From Plicaturopsis crispa FD-325 SS-3 (Eukaryota > Basidiomycota > Agaricomycetes > Amylocorticiales > Amylocorticiaceae): a DNA stretch of 64,000 nt. The notes under the pieces were generated by a model that searched no databases, had not been told where the DNA came from, and saw only the letters and a program-made list of their open reading frames with translations. How positions within the stretch are numbered: position 1 is the first letter of the stretch; each line of letters opens with the position of its first letter. Both the position numbers and the translations under genes were made by a program. The DNA lies in NCBI GenBank assembly GCA_000827205.1, contig KN832563.1:576212-640211 (forward strand), given 5' to 3'. Positions 1-10,598 of this stretch are shown piece by piece.

Positions 1-199
1 GCGGTGAATAGGCGTGAGCGGTGAATAGGCGTGAGCGGTGAATAGGCGTGAGCGGTGAATAGGCGTGAGCGGTGAATAGGCGTGAGCGGTGAATAGGCGT
101 GAGCGGTGAATAGGCGTGAGCGGTGAATAGGCGTGAGCGGTAAAATTCGTGAGCGGGGAAATTCGTGAGCGGTTGGATTCATGAGCGGTGAATGTATCA
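1..199. repeat. 17-bp minisatellite, running off the left edge
   Basis: Eight perfect copies of gcggtgaataggcgtga occupy 1-136. Three or four degraded 15-16-bp copies that keep the gcgg start follow to about 199. The array is cut by the window edge, so its full length is unknown. It is not a telomere repeat. It lies where the last exon of the neighbouring dehydrogenase would be expected. Confidence 0.95.
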
Positions 200-253
200 G
201 CGGTGATATAAATCGAGGGCAGCCGTAAACCTGAGGCAAGACTAGCGACTGAC

Positions 254-1282
254 CTTGGGACATCTTGACGCGCCGATTCTCGTACAGCTCTTCCATGGGT
301 AGGTACAACGAACCGCGCGGGAGAGTACTCAACCCGATGCCTTTAGCTTGGATGTTAGTCCGCACGCCGCCTGTCACTACCTATTCGTCAAGTGTCGCTC
401 GTCAGGCGCAGGTCTCTCTTGCATACGAGGCAGGTCTCGCTCGCATTCGAGGAAAGCACGAACCGTGGTAACTTTCACCCTTTAACCCAACCATCAGCCT
501 ACTGGGAGGAGGGGGGGGAATTGGATACAGTACACACCCGAATGGCGCCAACTCAACCCGCAACGTATTGCTATACGCATGCACCGCCGCCTTCGTCGCA
601 TTGTACGCGCTCCCGAAGGACGCGGGCAGTATCCCCGCCGTGCTCCCGATCTGGATGATCCGCGCGTCCCCGCCGGACGCGATTAGGAGGGGGATGAATG
701 TTTTGACCATGGCCATGACGCTGAAGAGGTTCACGTCGAAGAGCGCTCTGACGCGCGCGAGGTCGAGGTCGGTCGCGGGGGCGCTCATGCCTGTATGCGG
801 TCAGCTCTTTCTTATGCACACATTGGAACACGGTACCTTGGCCGCTGGGTGAGGTGAGCCAAGGTTTAGAGGCGGGAAAGGGAAGGGAAGGGAGGGCTTA
901 CGCGTTGTTGACGAGGATGTCCAGTTTCCCGCCGGTCAATTCCGCCACCTCGTCGTGCACTTTACGGATGGAAGCTTCGTCGGTGACGTCTAATTGCAGG
1001 GTGGTTATTCCCAGCGCGGCGAGCTCGGACATTGCTTCCGGGCGACGCGCGGTCGCTATTACGCGATGGCCTGGTGTGCGTCGGTGGTTCGTTAGATATG
1101 CCTCAACTCGACATGGTGTGTTATGTGCATACTGCATACCTCGTGCATGGAATTCTACAGCGAGGGCGTGCCCTATTCCGCCTGCGCTGCACCTGCGGTA
1201 ACGGAGAGGACGTCAGTCGCGGTCAAATTGGTTTTTCGTGGAACTCGACAAACCCTGTGATTAAGACGGTTTTGCCGGCCAT
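254..1282 (-). CDS. Short-chain dehydrogenase (AYR1-like), 3' end missing or displaced, possibly broken
   Basis: Classical SDR read on the minus strand from ATG 1282. The first exon MAGKTVLIT joins to GCSAGGIGHALAVEF, giving the TGxxxGIG cofactor motif. IVNNA-type motif (LDILVNNA) ends near 903. The catalytic Tyr and Lys are in YNATK near 560, with Ser in IIQIGSTAG before it. The C-terminal half continues as VKVTTVVTGGVRTNIQ and ends at a splice donor at 254. This resembles 1-acyl-dihydroxyacetone-phosphate reductase-like SDRs. Two oddities stand out. Joining the NNA exon to the following MSAPATD exon with the obvious GT-AG pair is one base out of frame. The usual final ~60 residues are not seen before the minisatellite. 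Either the gene is a young pseudogene or the base is a sequence error and the end lies beyond the window. Confidence 0.7.
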
Positions 1283-2404
1283 ATTGACCTTCAATGCAAC
1301 GGCTACGGACGCGTAATGGGTCGATGCGGGGTGTACGAGTGCTATCCAAGTACGTGCAGTCAAGAACAGCTAAGTACTCTAGAGTGCAGGAACGAGATAT
1401 CAGCAAACGGATGCCTTGGGTTTGTTCTGACTGACCTTGGTGGTTCGAGGCAAAGGCTCGAGGATATCGCAGTGGTTGAGACCTCCGCAGCTCGGCTGCG
1501 GATATTATTAATATTATACTTATAGGTTGCTTATAGGCTAACTCCATTGACAAGGTCCGAGGAGACAGTCAGCGGGAAAAGTTCCGAATACCTACCGGTT
1601 ATCACATGACCAGGACGTGATGCGTGTGCACTGACAGTGTGCACTGTGTACTAGTATCCGTCTCCTGAGGCCTGACACCGTTCCTCCTCCGAATACTTCA
1701 ACTGATCAGCACAAGAAAACGAGAAGAGAGCGCGCGGCGTCGTCAGACGCGTCATCGCCAAAGAGTCCCAGAGTATCAACTGGTGTAGGGATACATCTCG
1801 CGCGTCCTTCTGACGCGACCAGGTGCATCGAAGCAGCACCTCAGACGCGCATTCCAGCTGCTGGCACGTTTCTGTGTCCGATATGCGCGAGGACCGTGAT
1901 CTTTCAGATGAGTTGACGCGTCGGAGGCTACCTGAGGCCGGGCGACGTAGACGCGTCCTGAGATGCCACGGTCGACGCGATAGGAGACCTGCACACACCA
2001 GCTCGAGACCATTTATTGCCATGAAACGCACCGTATACTCTCCCGTCAGTCGAAACGCGTGTTCAAGCCGCTGTTAGATATGGAATTGGGCCGAATTCAG
2101 TGAGTCGCGTTTGTCCTCGTTCTGGGCAGCTTTGCAAGATTCCAGTAAGACGGACACAGATTTATGAGAGAAATTCAAGTAATGTCTTTACTGCGAGATA
2201 CATATGGCAGTGGACAAGAGCAAGTGAGTCGCCGCTGCAGCTCCAACGGTGAAAAGCCGTCCCACGTGTCAACTAGACGTCTTACGTAAGTAACAAGGAC
2301 CATTTTGACGTCTGCGACCGCCGCCCAATACTTTGAACGGTCGTCGTCGTCGCTGCGTCTCTCCTCTATTTTTCTTGGCCTTTCCCTGGTGCTGATGACA
2401 CGCT
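1283..2404. other. Intergenic region between the SDR and RTC4-like genes
   Basis: Divergent 5' region of both neighbours. No convincing gene. It contains four ACGCGT motifs and, from 2081 onward, sequence that recurs at 10472-10598 and (inverted) at 8760-9190. Confidence 0.6.
1747..2060. promoter_or_regulatory. Cluster of ACGCGT (MluI cell-cycle box-like) motifs
   Basis: ACGCGT occurs at 1747-1752, 1916-1921, 1951-1956 and 2055-2060, with near matches (gacgcga) between. In yeasts ACGCGT is the binding site of the MBF factor, which drives G1/S genes. The cluster lies 345-660 bases before the RTC4-like start. The motif is common in this GC-rich DNA, so function is only a suggestion. Confidence 0.3.
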
Positions 2405-2703
2405 ATGGAGAACTCAATCTGGGACTCGACTGACCGCGGAGGAAAGTCCTACACAGACATAGACAAGAATCGAAAAGTCCGCATGCCGTCGCGCCCTGTG
2501 CCGGCGTCGCGAGAGGCAGCCATGCCGGCATCGCAGGAGGCAGCCATGCCGGCATCGCAGGAGGCACTGGCAGGTGGTGGCAAGCTCTGCGAGGATCTAG
2601 GGCACACGCAGTTCCGCGGCGGAAAGTCGCAGGACGCGTCGAGGAAGCGTGGCAGCGCGTCGAGGCAGCGCGGCAGCCGCAAGGGCGCGCTCGGGAAAGT
2701 CGC
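2081..2703 (+). repeat. Segmental repeat covering RTC4-like promoter and first codons
   Basis: 2081-2200 matches 10472-10598 in direct orientation (shared core gagtcgcgtttgtc and a shared end tgtctttactgcgaga). 2281-2703 matches 8760-9190 inverted and nearly identical, from ttacgtaagtaacaagg to gggcgcgctcgggaaagtc. The copies therefore share the promoter and about the first 100 codons of the RTC4-like gene. Confidence 0.85.
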
Positions 2704-5700
2704 CTTGTCGAGCGAGGACGGCTCGGACGACGAAATGGATTTGCTGTCCGAGCCTAGAAATTCTAGTCCTCCACTAGGGTCGTCTTCGAAATCATCGAAA
2801 TCGAAATCGAAATCCAGCGCGTCATCTGGGGCAGCATACATCCTCGGCGGTCATCATGAGTATGACCCACAATTTCTGCCGCCAAAGCAGAAATTGCCTA
2901 GCTTCAAGAAGATCAAGAAATCGGAGGGAGCGGGGGATGCTGTGGAGATCGTGTCGTCGAATATCGCTCCTAAGGGCGCGTCGGGGACGGGTCTTGCTCG
3001 AGCAAAGACTTCGCAGTCGACCGGGAACCTCGCGTCGCGACGCGTCCCCCAAGCCAGCACTTCGAAATCGTCGAAATCATCGGTCCTCTCCTCGAAGCCG
3101 TTGTCCTCCAAGCAATCATCGTCATTCTCCAAACCATCATCTTCATCTTCATCCACCAAGCTCGCACCGCTACACCCCCGCAGCTCCAACCAGCTCGAGA
3201 ACCCCAAGCCCCCGCGCCCTCGTCCACGCGGCACAGGCGCCTCTCGTCCACGCGGCACAGGCGTCTCACGCGGACCAGACGAGTTCCCCGCCTTACCAGC
3301 CCTCTCGTCTACACCACCGCCTGCTCCCCGCGCGCCTGCAGAGTTCCCCGGCGCGCGCCTCTCGCCCGTGCTGGACCCAAAGGGAAAGGGCAAGGTGAAA
3401 GCCGCGTTCCCACATCTATCCCCGCTTTCCTCACCAGCTGCCCCTCCGAAATCCAAGATTTCTGGATTCCCGTCTTTACCGCCACTTTCCTCCACCACTC
3501 CAAACAGCCGCCACGATGCGATGGACCTCGACACCCCGGACCCGCTACGGATGGACTCGGACGATGAGGTGAGGACGCGTGGGGGCGCGAGGCCGTTCCC
3601 GATGAGCACGCAAGTGCTGCAGAGTATCGGGTCCGTGCCGGATGTCACGCTGGACACGCCCCGCGGGGCGAAGAGGCTGTCGGAGGGGAGCGGGAGTGAT
3701 AGAGGGCACGGGAAGAAACAGAGGAAGGATGCTAGCCCGTCGTACGCATTCACATTCTATTCCCGTTTTATACTGGTGCTCGCCCTAAACGTCTATCGAC
3801 AGATATGACACCAGTCTCGGCGACGACTCTCGTAAGTGCGCCACTCTCCCCCAGTATGCCCCTTACTAACCCCCCCCCTCCCGCAGTCTTCCTCGACCCC
3901 TCCACCGACCCCTCCACCCTCTGCCCCTGGTGCGACTCCCCCCTCCCCCCCGCCCCCACCCCGCACCTCCAGTCCCTCATCGCCACCACGCGCCTCAAAT
4001 CCTACCGCGACCCGCGCCCCACGAACCCGCTCGGCATGAAAGCCCCGCTGTCGACGTTCGCGACGGTGTGCCATCGGCATAGGTTCGAGGGGCGGGAGCT
4101 GCCGCTGGCGCGGAGGAAGGGGTGGCCGGTGCGGATTGAGTGGGAGGGGGTGAGGGGGCGCGTGGAGGGGATGAGGGGGTGGTTGGGGGAGTTGATTAGG
4201 GATGAGGGGCAAGTGGAGGTGGAGGATGAGCCTGAGGACACTGGCAAGGGGAAGGAGAAGGCTGACGCCGATGATGATGGTGAGAGCGACGATGAGGAGG
4301 ACGAGGAGGACGAGAAGGATAAAGGCCCGAAAGCGAGGAGTGTATTCTGGAGAGACGTCATCAAGGAGGTGAGGAAGAAAGGCACACGCGCCGTCGTAGG
4401 CGTCCAAGGCCAATTCGCCAGCTTCGAGAAAACGCAGCCTGGATAGTAAGTCCCCTCCCATACCCCCTTCCCCATCCCTCTTCCCCCTCCCCCCCTCCCC
4501 ACGCACATCAATACTAACCCCCCTCACACACCCAGCTACGGCGAGCTCGGCTCCATGATCATCCACCAAACCCTCTACACCCTCTTCCCCCCCACCTCCA
4601 TCGACCCCGCGCACGTCGCGCCGCTCACGCCCACGGAGTTTATCCAGCGCGTCCTCGTCCCCGAGGTCGCCGTCGCGCTCATCATGGAGGACATGCGCGT
4701 AAGCAAAAGGCGCGCCGTTAAGACGCTGAGGGAGAGCGTGCAGTATGGGGTGGCGATGTTCCCGGATACGGGGGGTCATGGGGACGAGGAGGGGATGGGG
4801 ATGGGGGCGGGGGACGAGATCGTGATGGAGAGGGCGCGTGTGCGGAGGAGGGAGCTGGAGAGGGAGGAGAGGATGGAGGATGAGATGTGGGAGGCGGAGA
4901 AGAAGAAGCAGAAGAACGAGGGGAAGGGGAAGAGGAAGGTTAAGGGTGATGATGATGGTACGAGTACTGCGGAGAGCGATGCGGGGAGTACGAGGGGAAA
5001 GCGGAAACTCGGACGGGAAGCTACAGCTACAGCGAGCATGGAGATCTCAGACTCGGACGACGCGGGCAGCCAGAGACGGTCGACGCGACGGACTAAGACG
5101 CCAGACGTAGAAGTCTTGAGCGACGCTTCTGCCAAATCGACCGCGCGCCCAAAGCCTCGCATGAAGCTCACGGCCAAGCCTATCGACTTGAGCCGCAGCG
5201 GGGACGAGGCTGCCAACTCCAACTCAGATGTCCCGAGCGAGGGTTCCGCGGCGGTGCGACGAGCTCGCAAAGGGAAGGCTAAAGCGCGCGAGGGGAAGGC
5301 CAAAGCGTGCGAGGGGAAGGCCAAAGCGCGCGAGCAGTCCGTCGAGGTCGTCGACGACACCCCTACCCCCCGCCGGAAACCTGGTAGGGCTGCCGCTCTA
5401 CGTCCTAGCCGGAAGACCGTCATATCCGAAGACGAAGACGAGGACACCCCTCGGGCGTCGAAGGTCGCAAAGCCACCGTCGACAAGGTCGAACACGTCCA
5501 ATAGCAAGAGTACGTTTCCGCTCGTGGCCGCCCAACGGCGTGCGACGAGCAAAGGCCCGTATGTACAGTTCCTTCTTTTTAAATTGTGCGATTCCTACTC
5601 ACACACGATGCCCACAGTGCGGTCTCCGCGAAGCAGACTAAATGGACCGCAAGTCTCCTATCGGGGGCAGAGCTGGACTCAGACTCAGATTCTGATTCCG

Positions 5701-5969
5701 ACGACGTTGAAGTGGGTTCTCCCCCTCCGTCCCAGGTGCGTTCCCCGCCTACGTCCCGGGTGCGTTCTCCACCTCCGTCCCGCGTGCGCAAGCGCAAAGC
5801 AGCCCCGCCGGAGGATGAGGGCGCGTCTTGGCTGCTCAGCTCTTCTCAGACGACGCAGGCCTCTTCCTCGCCCGTTAGGGAGTCGTCGGCCGCGAGGGAG
5901 TCGTCGGCTGCGAGGGATTCTGTGGATTATGGCGACCCGGCGTCGGGGTCGCCACGGGAGTATGATTGA
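2405..5969 (+). CDS. RTC4-like domain protein (restriction of telomere capping 4 family)
   Basis: Five exons (2405-3741, 3803-3831, 3887-4445, 4536-5558, 5618-5969) sum to 3300 nt, 1099 residues. The first ~445 residues are low-complexity: MPAS(R/Q)EAA repeats, Ser-Lys runs and Pro-rich repeats. The RTC4 domain follows: a CPWC pair with SPLPPAPTP, RPTNPLGMKAPLSTF, then CHRHRFEGRELPLARRKGWP. After the third intron come YGELGSMIIHQTLYTLFPP and LVPEVAVALIMEDM. The tail is charged and rich in KAREGK and PPSxVR repeats. In yeast Rtc4 is linked to telomere capping by genetics; biochemical function is not known. The start codon lies in a duplicated block, so the 5' end is shared with the fragment at 8760-9046. 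The yeast protein is much shorter, so most of this length is disordered extension. Confidence 0.8.
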
Positions 5970-6215
5970 TTACTACGTAGTGCGATATAATCTAGGATAT
6001 GCTTAAAGTAATGCATAATTCTTCGTTTCGTCGATTCCATGCAGTACTCAGGTAGAGTGCTGAGCGTTGAGCCATCCATGAGCGTTGGCTGACCGTGGCT
6101 TCAGATCAATCATACTCTTCAGAATGCAGATTGCTGGCTAGCGAAACGACACTGTGTCCCGTAAAGCAACATCGAATAAGTAACACATTCCAACGCTGGT
6201 TGCTTGACACTCCAA

Positions 6216-7806
6216 TCACTGCAAACATCCTCCTTCCTCCTCACCCTCAGCAACCTCCTCCTCATCATCATCATCATCATCGTCCAGCGGCACGAAGATC
6301 GACCTCTTCCCAGCCTCGCGCTATCGCAATGTCGACCTCAAAATCAGCACGCAGCTCATTCGGTAACCAAAACGAACGATGCTCACGAATGTGCCGCCAA
6401 GATCACGCAGGCTAACAGGTTTCCCAATAGGCGGTCGTTGACGCGCGAGCGGGTCTGGGGTCTGCTGACGGGTAGATTGATCTGTCGCGTGGGTATGGGT
6501 GGTATTGAGGACATCGGGTCCGGGAGCAGCAGGGACGGCGGGTGAATGCACAGTAGCCGAGTGAATGTTAGCGGGGGTCTGGGAGGCTGTGCGAGTTAGA
6601 TCCTTTGCAGAACTAGAGACAGAGGCAGAAGCAGGTTGAGCAGGAATGAGAGCAGGCAGACGAGCAGAGGCATTGTTCAGAGCAGCAGGGCGAGCAGACG
6701 AGAGTTGACGAGAAGCGGATTGTGGGCCTGGGGCTGCAGCGTATTCCTGAGAGATACGAGAGGACAGCAAGGACGCCTGAGGGCCAGTGCCAACATTTAT
6801 TTGAGAGACAGGAATATTGATTTCAGCTAGCGGCCGGCGGTCAAGAGACCCTGGTGTGCGCGACGGGGGTCGGGAAAAGACGCTTCGGGGGCTTGAATGT
6901 ACTTGAGGATTCCTGCTGCGATACTTCAGCGGCGAGACGTGCTCTTGGGGGGACGGTTGCGTCTGGTTCTCCGATTCTTGACTGTTGGGCCGTCCCTTCT
7001 TGCGTACGGCGTAATCAAGGCCAAGGTCTTCATCGCTATCGTCCCTGCGTCTCTTGTGTTGATGGCCTTGTCTTTTATCGGCGGCGGCGGCGATGCGTGC
7101 TGGGAGCGCCTCGAGGAGTGGGAGCAGTGGCGCGAGCTGCGCGATCATCTGCGTTTGCTGCGCCGCCAGTGTTTGCAGGGCCTGGGTTTGGGTTTGGCAT
7201 AGCTGCGGGATAGGTATTCCTCAGAACACGAAAAACGCGTCAAAAAGTTATGAGATTAGATGCATACGAGATGGAGGACATCGATACGCTTATCGAGCGC
7301 TTCCACACGCCGGTCCGTGCGCTCTGTCGACGCGGACAGCGTTCCCAGCGTAGTCGCCTGCTCCGCAACACACGCCTGCATAGACTTCTGGCTTCTACTC
7401 ACTGTAACCATCAACGCGTCAGTACGCCGTCCGCATTTCGTCCGTGCTAAAGCAAACCGACGAACGAACCATGATCAACGAGCTCGCCCTGGCGGACCTC
7501 GCACCCCCCGCCCACCTCCCTCACCGCGTCCCCCGCGCGCTCGACCTCCTTCACCAGCGTATCCACGCGCGCAGAGAAGCGCTCTAGCTGCGCGTGCGTG
7601 TCGTGCAGGAGGAGACGCGTCGAGGTGCCGGTTTTGTCGATCGGGAGGAGCGTTTTGTCGATCGGGAGAAGTTGCGTGGCGGAGGAGGCGGAGGACTGGG
7701 GCCGGGCGGTGCGCGAGAGGAGGTGCGTCCATAGGGCTGTGGATGCTTTTTGACGTGGTTTGGAGGAGTCTGAGGTGAGGGGAGGAGGTGCGGGGCTTTC
7801 TGACAT
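6216..7806 (-). CDS. Coiled-coil protein with acidic tail, function unknown
   Basis: Not recognised. Read on the minus strand from ATG 7806. Exon 1 has a low-complexity start, a tandem duplication of LLPIDKT, then a helix-forming stretch (THAQLERFSARVDTLVKEVERAG). Small exons add SQKSMQACVAEQATTLGTL and RRVEALDKRIDVLH. A following exon carries QTQALQTLAAQQTQMIAQLA, so the N-terminal ~200 residues look like a coiled coil. A long Ser/Pro/Gln-rich region with a basic patch (HKRRRDDSDED, YAVRKKGRP) follows. The last intron joins LRDLGGTF to REAGKRSIFVPLDDDDDDEE, ending at 6216. The pattern resembles a nuclear scaffold; a meiotic Mer2/Rec15-like role is conceivable but nothing here proves it. Exon limits around 7400-7460 are uncertain. 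A partial copy lies at 8066-8750. Confidence 0.65.
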
Positions 7807-7814
7807 GGCGGTGG

Positions 7815-8060
7815 TGGGGAAGGAGAAGAGGGAGGGACGCGTCGTTCCGAGTCTGAAGCGAAAAAATTATACAGAGATGCCATTAAATATTCTAGTACTA
7901 GTAGTTATGTAGGATACAGTCTTCTAGCTGGGATACAGTTATACAGAGAACGGATGGACGAGAGAAACTATAGAATACAGTATTAAGGACCGACAAGACT
8001 GAGCTCGAGCAGGAATGGGACAGCGGGCTCATGACCGGCACGTCTGCGAAACCCTCGTCG
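7815..8060 (-). repeat. Inverted copy of the NNF1 3' end and downstream flank
   Basis: Read on the minus strand, this stretch matches 10205-10465 on the plus strand: cagagacgacgagg, ccggtcatgagcccgc, gagctcagtcttgtcggtcc, ccatccgttctctgt and gacgcgtcc all recur in the same order. It thus carries the last codons of NNF1 plus the flank that leads into the start of the coiled-coil gene at 7806. Confidence 0.85.
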
Positions 8061-8065
8061 TCTCT

Positions 8066-8750
8066 GTGCATTGGCCGGATGGGTCCGGGACGCAGTGCGA
8101 GTTGGATCCTTTGCAGTAGTAGAGGCAGAGGCCGGAATGAGAGCAGGCAGACGAGCAGAGGTATTGTTAAGGACCCTGGTGTGCGGGAAAAGACGCTTCG
8201 CGGACTTGAATGTAATTGCGCATTCCTGCTGCGATACTTTGGAGGCGGGACGTGCTCTTGGGAGGACGGTTGTGTCTGGTTCGAGTCTGATTCCCGCCCG
8301 AACGTAGATCCTTGCCGGAACGTAGAATCTGGCCTGAGCGTAGATTCCCGCCTGAACGTAGATTCCCGTCTGAACGTAGATTTCCCGCCTGAACGTAGAT
8401 TTCCCGCCTGAACGTAGATTCCCGCCTGAACGTAGATTTTTGCCTGAACATAAATTCCCGCCCGAACGTAGATTCCTGCCTTAACGTGGATTCCCGCCCG
8501 AATGTAGATTCTTGCCTGAATGCATGCAGGTCCGCACGTCCTTTCTTGCGTACTACGGCGTAATCAAGGTCTTCATCGTTGCGGCGGCGATGTGCTCGAG
8601 GAGCGGGAGTATAGGCGCGAGCTGCGCGATCATCTGCGTTTGCTGGGCCGCCAGTGTCTGCGTTTGCTGGGCTGCTAGTGTTTGTAGGGCCTGTGATTGC
8701 GTTTGGCACAGCTGCAGGACACTACTCCTCAGACCACAAAAACACGCTGA
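8066..8750 (-). pseudogene. Partial copy of the coiled-coil gene
   Basis: Matches part of 6575-7235 in the same orientation. It starts inside an intron (gtggtctgaggagtag), keeps the exon for LCQTQSQALQTLAAQQTQ, and keeps the basic patch in the form RRNDEDLDYAVVRKKGR. It ends with the stretch giving SARLPALIPA and AKDLTRTA. The middle is replaced by an 18-bp minisatellite. No promoter or first exon of its own is present, and it is fused to the 5' fragment of the RTC4-like gene upstream. It is best read as a non-functional segment copy, although an open frame of 180 codons survives at 8167-8709. Confidence 0.75.
8288..8525. repeat. 18-bp minisatellite
   Basis: About 13 copies of an 18-19-bp unit of the form gattcccgcctgaacgta, several with one or two changes and two with an extra t. 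It lies inside the partial copy of the coiled-coil gene and is absent from the intact gene, so it expanded after the duplication. Confidence 0.9.
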
Positions 8751-8759
8751 ACATAGAAG

Positions 8760-9046
8760 ACTTTCCCGAGCGCGCCCTTGCGGCTGCCGCGCTGCCTCGA
8801 CGCGCTGCCGTGCTGCCTCGACGCGCTGCCACGCTTCCTCGACGCGTCCTGCGACTTTCCGCCGCGGAACTGCGTGTGCCCTAGATCCTCGCAGAGCTTG
8901 CCACTTCCCGCCTCTTGCGACGCCGGCATGGCTGCCTCTCGCGACGCCGGCATGGGGCGCGACGGCATGCGGACTTTTCGATTCTTGTCTATGTCTGTGT
9001 AAGACTTTCCTCCGCGGTCAGTCGAGTCCCAGATAGAGTTCTCCAT
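8760..9046 (-). pseudogene. 5' fragment of the RTC4-like gene, inverted copy
   Basis: Starts with MENSIWDSTDRGGKSYTDID at 9046, as in the intact gene at 2405, and keeps the MPAS repeats (fewer copies), GKLCEDLGHTQFRGGKSQD and the RKRGSASRQ repeat (one more copy). Similarity stops at gggaaagtc, after which the frame enters unrelated sequence and ends soon at 8729. Its upstream flank to 9190 is also copied. The RTC4 domain itself is absent. A short 105-residue product could be made, but a truncated duplicate is the simplest reading. Confidence 0.8.
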
Positions 9047-9328
9047 AGCCGCTCACGGCGTATCATCAGCACCAGAGAAAGGCCAGGAAATTCGAGGAAA
9101 GACGCAGCGACGACGACCGTTCAAAGCATTAATTGGGCGGTGGTCGCTTGGTGGTCGCAGACGCCAAAATGGTCCTTGTTACTTACGTAATACGCTTGAT
9201 CACGTGGAGATGCTTTCCTGGATTCGCGAATATTGACTCTTACAACTTAATGATATACGCTCAAGTTAACTTGGATTGACCCTGTCTCGCAAACTCCGAG
9301 TCCTTCCAACTTGCGATCGAACAAACCT

Positions 9329-10238
9329 ATGGCGACTGGAACAGGCAGCAAAGACTCGCCAAGCCAACGGTGGTCTCATTTCCACGCCGCACTCCAGCTC
9401 GCCATCCAACGCGCCGCGCACAAATGGACGTGCGTACCCTTTCCTCCTTGCACTATCCGCGCTTCCTTGTAGTATCCACGCGCCGCAGCAATCGCAAGCT
9501 AAAGATGAACCCAGATACGAAGATTTCTCCGAGTGCTTCGAGCTGTGGTGCAAGGAACAGCCGGACGGCGCGAACGCCGTCTTCAACGCGGTCTCAGCGC
9601 ATATGGAGACCGAGATCGCCGTGCGTCCATCCATCCCCATCCCCTTCCCCTTACCACCGTTCTTCTGTCAACTGTCAACTCCCGCTGACGCGACACGGCG
9701 GAGGGTAGAAACGCTGCGACGAGACAGCAGAAGCGTACGCGTTCCGCGAGAACATCGATATCCTGCACGCAGTCGTAACAGAGGCGCGCGAGCGCAGACG
9801 GCGCGCCGAACACGGGAGCAAGGACGTATGGCGAGAAACGTTACAGCCTAGGGAGGCGATACGCGCGCGGACTGTGCCTCTCTTAATATCTGAGCGTGAC
9901 AAACTTCGGGCCTGGCTAAAAGAGGTGCGTCGTCGTAGGTAGAGTGCGTGGGTATAAGTGGGCTGATGAATGAATGGGTGCGGTGTAGCTGGAAGAGGAG
10001 AATCGGGGACTGCAGGCGCAGGTAGTGGCGAATGTGAGGAGTAGGGAGGGTGTGGACGCGAAGGCGGATGTGTTGCTCGGGATCATTGACGATGTGAGTT
10101 CGTTCATTGTCTATTGTCCATCCATGCGAGTACTGACTCTGTGATTGATAGGCATACGAGAAATGGAAGGGTGTGAAATTGGACGACATCGAATCGTGGA
10201 CCGTGGCAACCGCAGAGACGACGAGGTCCCGGTCATGA
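9329..10238 (+). CDS. NNF1: Kinetochore protein Nnf1 (MIND/Mis12 complex subunit)
   Basis: Five exons (9329-9429, 9515-9620, 9709-9924, 9989-10093, 10152-10238) sum to 615 nt, 204 residues, near the usual size. The N-terminal half has the Nnf1/PMF1 signature: WSHFHAALQLAIQRAAHKW, then YEDFSECFELWCKEQPD and VFNAVSAHMETEI, followed by ENIDILHAVVTEARERRR. The C-terminal half is a coiled coil (LKELEEENRGLQAQV) ending in YEKWKGVKLDDIESW. Nnf1 pairs with Mis12/Mtw1 in the complex that links the inner centromere to microtubule-binding Ndc80. The 3' end and downstream flank have an inverted copy at 7815-8060. ATG 9329 is chosen because it directly precedes the conserved block. Confidence 0.9.
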
Positions 10239-10598
10239 GCCCGCCGTTCCATTCCTACGTATCATATCATACTCACGAGCTCAGTCTTGTCGGTCCTTAA
10301 TACTGTATTCGGTCCTCAATACCGTATCCTATAATTTCCCTTGTCCATCCGTTCTCTGTTATAATTATGTATGACTGTATCCCCACTAAAATATCATCTC
10401 TGTATTTTCTTGCTTCCGAAACGACGCTTCCGTCCCTTCCAAAACGACGCGTCCGTCCGTCCCCACCATCCTGGAATTATTATAAGCCGATTTCAGAAGG
10501 GAGTCGCGTTTGTCGTTCCTTTTCTAGATTCCAGAAGGACAGAAACAGACAAGCGTATGAGAAAATGCAAATATTAATGGTGTCTTTACTGCGAGACA
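10205..10598 (+). repeat. Composite repeat block downstream of NNF1
   Basis: 10205-10465 is the inverted partner of 7815-8060; 10472-10598 is a direct copy of 2081-2200 (RTC4-like promoter). Two repeat pieces from different genes are thus joined here almost without a gap. Confidence 0.8.

Noticed and set aside
1-199. Telomere or subtelomere repeat
   Set aside because: The unit is a 17-bp GC-rich minisatellite, not TTAGGG-like, and normal genes follow at once.
1173-1553. 126-codon open frame on the minus strand
   Set aside because: It overlaps the true first exon of the SDR gene in another frame and shows no family features.
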